From assembly GCA_958442925.1 (NCBI GenBank), contig CAUCIO010000042.1, positions 1-14,620 on the forward strand: a DNA stretch of 14,620 bases, in the 5' to 3' direction. How positions within the stretch are numbered: position 1 is the stretch's first letter; each line of letters starts with the position of its first letter. This stretch comes from an uncultured Clostridium sp. Lineage in GTDB: Bacteria > Bacillota > Clostridia > Lachnospirales > Lachnospiraceae. This document shows positions 12,451 through 14,620 of this stretch, piece by piece. Under the pieces are notes generated by a model. That model saw only the letters and a program-made list of their open reading frames with translations. It had not been told where the DNA came from and made no database searches. A program made the position numbers and the translations under genes.

Positions 12451-14620
12451 TCATGCCTGTTCCTGTGGGGTATGAGTGTTCTTAAATTCCTCAACCCATG
12501 TTTCAAACTCCTGCTCTGGAAGCGGCCTTGAAAAATAATAGCCCTGCACTATGTCGCAGCCCAGTTCTCTCAGAAAGTCTATCTGTTCCTGAGTCTCGAT
12601 TCCCTCTGCTACCGTCTCCATATTCAACTGTTCCGACAGTTCCAGAATGCAGCTGATCACGTTCCTTGTCCTGTCGTTGTGAAGATCCAGGAAAAAAGAA
12701 CGATCCATTTTCAAAGAATCAATACTGAAATCTTTTAGGAGAGTCAGAGAAGAAAAGCCCACGCCAAAATCGTCCAGCGCGCACCGAAAACCGCAGTCAT
12801 GGATCATTCCAATTTCATCCTTTACCTTCTGTATATTTTCCTCTGTCAAAAAGACTGTCTCTGTCACTTCGAATTCTACCATATCTCGTTCTGCCTGATG
12901 GTGGTCTGCAATCTTTATATACTCCTCCAGAAAACTATCGTAAATAAAATTGCTTCTTGAAAGGTTGACAGAGACAGGAAATCTCTCCTCAAAGCAGCGT
13001 TTTCTCTTTCCCAGCCAGATACAGACTTTCTCAAATACATATCGATCCAGCGCTCTGATTTTCCCGCTTCGCTCTAAAACAGGAATAAATTCGCCAGGCG
13101 GTATGATTCCGCATCCCGGACGATTCCAGCGCACCAGGGCTTCCGCCCCTATCACCCTGTTCTGGCTCAGACTGACTTTAGGCTGAAAATAAATCTGGAA
13201 TTCCTCATTCTTAACAGCCTGTTCAAAGAGCTGCTCAATCTCTCTTTCTTTCTGAAGTTTTTCAGCAGCTGCCGCGTCGAAAAAGACACAGCGCTCCTTC
13301 TCCTCTTCTGTCTGCTTCTTCAGCGCGATTCTGGCCTGATCCTGAATAATCGAAATATCTGTCTGGTTGTCCTGCACAAAGCTGACTCCTCTGCGGAACA
13401 TAATCCTGCGGCCGGGAATCATCAGTTCTCTTCGCTGGCGAAATTCATTGATTTGCCTTACCATGTCCTCCAGGCGCTCTGCTATTGTCTCCGGATTCTT
13501 TTCTCGCATACACAGAAAAAAGTAATCCATCTCCGTGCGGGAGACAAACTCTCCCGGTTTCAGGCACTGGTCAATGATCTGGTAAAAATAAGCCAGCATC
13601 TCATCGCCTGCTTTTAAACCGCGGCTCTCATTAATGCTCTTAAAATCTACGCAGTCCAACAGAGCTACTGCGAATTGATCCGCTTCTCCTTCTCTGCACA
13701 GTTCATGATATTTCATTCGAAAATCAATTTTATTAATGCCGCCTGTCACCTCATCCGTCAAAGCCAGTTCCTCCAGACGCTTTTCATTGTCATTGGAACT
13801 GCGGAACAGCTGAAAGAAAAACGCGCCGAATATAATCAGGGCCGCTAAAAGGCTGCCCAGCATCAAAAGGACATACCAGTCAGAAAGGGCCGTAAAAATA
13901 GATGAAGGAAACATCGTCACTGTCATCCATCCATTCACCCCTGTAGGGGCGTAGGATAAATAGTAGAAGCGGCTATTGACAGAGCGGAATCGAAACGCTC
14001 CGCTTTCCCCGGAGCGCAGAGCATCCGTCATGAGCTCAGCTTCCTCAAAAGCCACCTTCTGTTTCTCCTGAGGAAGAACCTGATTCCATAGCTCCCTGTC
14101 TGTCTTAGACTGGGAAGCTAAAAGCTCTCTTCCGTTTTCATCAACCAGAAAGCTTATGCTCTCTCCGTTAAAAGCCTTTTCACTTAATATTCTGCTCAGG
14201 CTGTCTGTTCTGTCTCCGGCCCACATCATCCCTTTCACCGTACCGTCCACGCTGATTGGAATGGCATAGAAAAGGATTCCGTTCACAATATCTGATACGC
14301 AGGTTCCCTGCTGAACCGCCCGTTTTGACAGTTCAGCAGAAAGGAAGTCTTCAGCATTCTTTAATTTTCCAGCCTCCCCCTCCATCAAAAACTGTCCGTT
14401 GCTGTCGTACACCGCCAGAAAATCCAGCTGGTAAACCTCTCTTTTTTTCTCCAAAAACTCTTCTGCCATATCCCAGCTGCCAAGCCTCCCCAGGGAGTCT
14501 CTGAGACTGTCCATCTCTGCCCTGCCATTTTCCAGTTCTATTCCCAGAAGATCTCCCCTCTGCTCTGTATAGCTTCTCACATACTGTTTTTTAGAGTGAA
14601 TTTCCTCAAATTTCATGAAA
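12451..14620 (-). CDS. Membrane sensor GGDEF-EAL protein, probable c-di-GMP phosphodiesterase (partial)
   Basis: The visible part has 721 residues from an in-frame ATG at 14614-14616, but the frame is open to the window edge. The first transmembrane helix expected before the sensor is missing, so the true start probably lies outside. Residues 1-243 look like an extracellular dCACHE-type sensor (LDFLAVYDSNGQFL, SFLVDENGRELLAS). A transmembrane helix spans about 247-269. The GGDEF domain (about 280-435) has TEMDY in place of the signature and VTGGINK for LTGLxNR, so it is unlikely to make c-di-GMP. The EAL domain (about 455-710) keeps its catalytic set: E492 in EALVRW, N551, E583, D615-D616 in DDFG, K636, E671 in AEGIE and Q691 in QGYYFSRP. 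It should hydrolyse c-di-GMP, with the GGDEF part perhaps as a GTP-sensing module. The HicB-like gene follows by 18 bp. Confidence 0.9.
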   Translation of the reverse strand, partial: FMKFEEIHSKKQYVRSYTEQRGDLLGIELENGRAEMDSLRDSLGRLGSWDMAEEFLEKKREVYQLDFLAVYDSNGQFLMEGEAGKLKNAEDFLSAELSKRAVQQGTCVSDIVNGILFYAIPISVDGTVKGMMWAGDRTDSLSRILSEKAFNGESISFLVDENGRELLASQSKTDRELWNQVLPQEKQKVAFEEAELMTDALRSGESGAFRFRSVNSRFYYLSYAPTGVNGWMTVTMFPSSIFTALSDWYVLLMLGSLLAALIIFGAFFFQLFRSSNDNEKRLEELALTDEVTGGINKIDFRMKYHELCREGEADQFAVALLDCVDFKSINESRGLKAGDEMLAYFYQIIDQCLKPGEFVSRTEMDYFFLCMREKNPETIAERLEDMVRQINEFRQRRELMIPGRRIMFRRGVSFVQDNQTDISIIQDQARIALKKQTEEEKERCVFFDAAAAEKLQKEREIEQLFEQAVKNEEFQIYFQPKVSLSQNRVIGAEALVRWNRPGCGIIPPGEFIPVLERSGKIRALDRYVFEKVCIWLGKRKRCFEERFPVSVNLSRSNFIYDSFLEEYIKIADHHQAERDMVEFEVTETVFLTEENIQKVKDEIGMIHDCGFRCALDDFGVGFSSLTLLKDFSIDSLKMDRSFFLDLHNDRTRNVISCILELSEQLNMETVAEGIETQEQIDFLRELGCDIVQGYYFSRPLPEQEFETWVEEFKNTHTPQEQA

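Overview
The window looks like chromosomal DNA from a gut Firmicute of the Lachnospiraceae/Clostridium cluster XIVa type. The grounds are strong AGGAGG ribosome sites, consensus sigma-A promoters, an FtsEX-M23-S41 cell-wall cluster, a CdaR/PucR-type regulator and moderate GC. The species is not identifiable from the sequence alone. Thirteen features are protein genes or gene fragments; all but one lie on the minus strand, and there is one tRNA gene. Both window ends cut through genes.

Region 1 (1-3629, minus) is a sugar-catabolic operon. Read in transcript order it holds an RpiR-family regulator, a ribulose-phosphate 3-epimerase-like enzyme, a xylulokinase, and the first 39 codons of a lipoprotein that may be a sugar-binding protein. 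A clear promoter lies ahead of the regulator. A 12-bp element sits between its -35 and -10 boxes and is repeated 75 bp away, which suggests autoregulation. The pathway implied is pentose or pentulose uptake, phosphorylation and epimerisation into the pentose phosphate pool.

Region 2 (3553-4757) holds the only plus-strand gene, a PLP-dependent threonine aldolase family enzyme with its own promoter. It is followed by a perfect 23-bp hairpin that separates it from the convergent cell-wall cluster.

Region 3 (4767-10302, minus) holds, in transcript order, a CdaR/PucR-type regulator, ftsE, ftsX, an EnvC/PcsB-like M23 peptidase with long coiled coils, and a CtpA-type S41 protease. FtsEX is expected to transmit ATP-driven conformational change across the membrane to the M23 hydrolase during division. 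FtsE carries an unusual charged C-terminal tail.

Region 4 (10410-11671, minus) is a single gene for a MalK/MsmK-like ABC ATPase with its own promoter and terminator. Almost every catalytic motif in it is substituted, while the rest of the fold, including the C-terminal regulatory domain, is kept. It is the most unusual gene in the window.

Region 5 (11947-14620, minus) holds tRNA-Gln(CUG) with a consensus promoter, a helically phased A-tract block upstream and a strong terminator. Next to it are an orphan HicB-like gene with a GTG start and a membrane-bound GGDEF-EAL protein that is cut by the window edge. That protein has a ruined GGDEF signature and an intact EAL site, so it probably degrades c-di-GMP.
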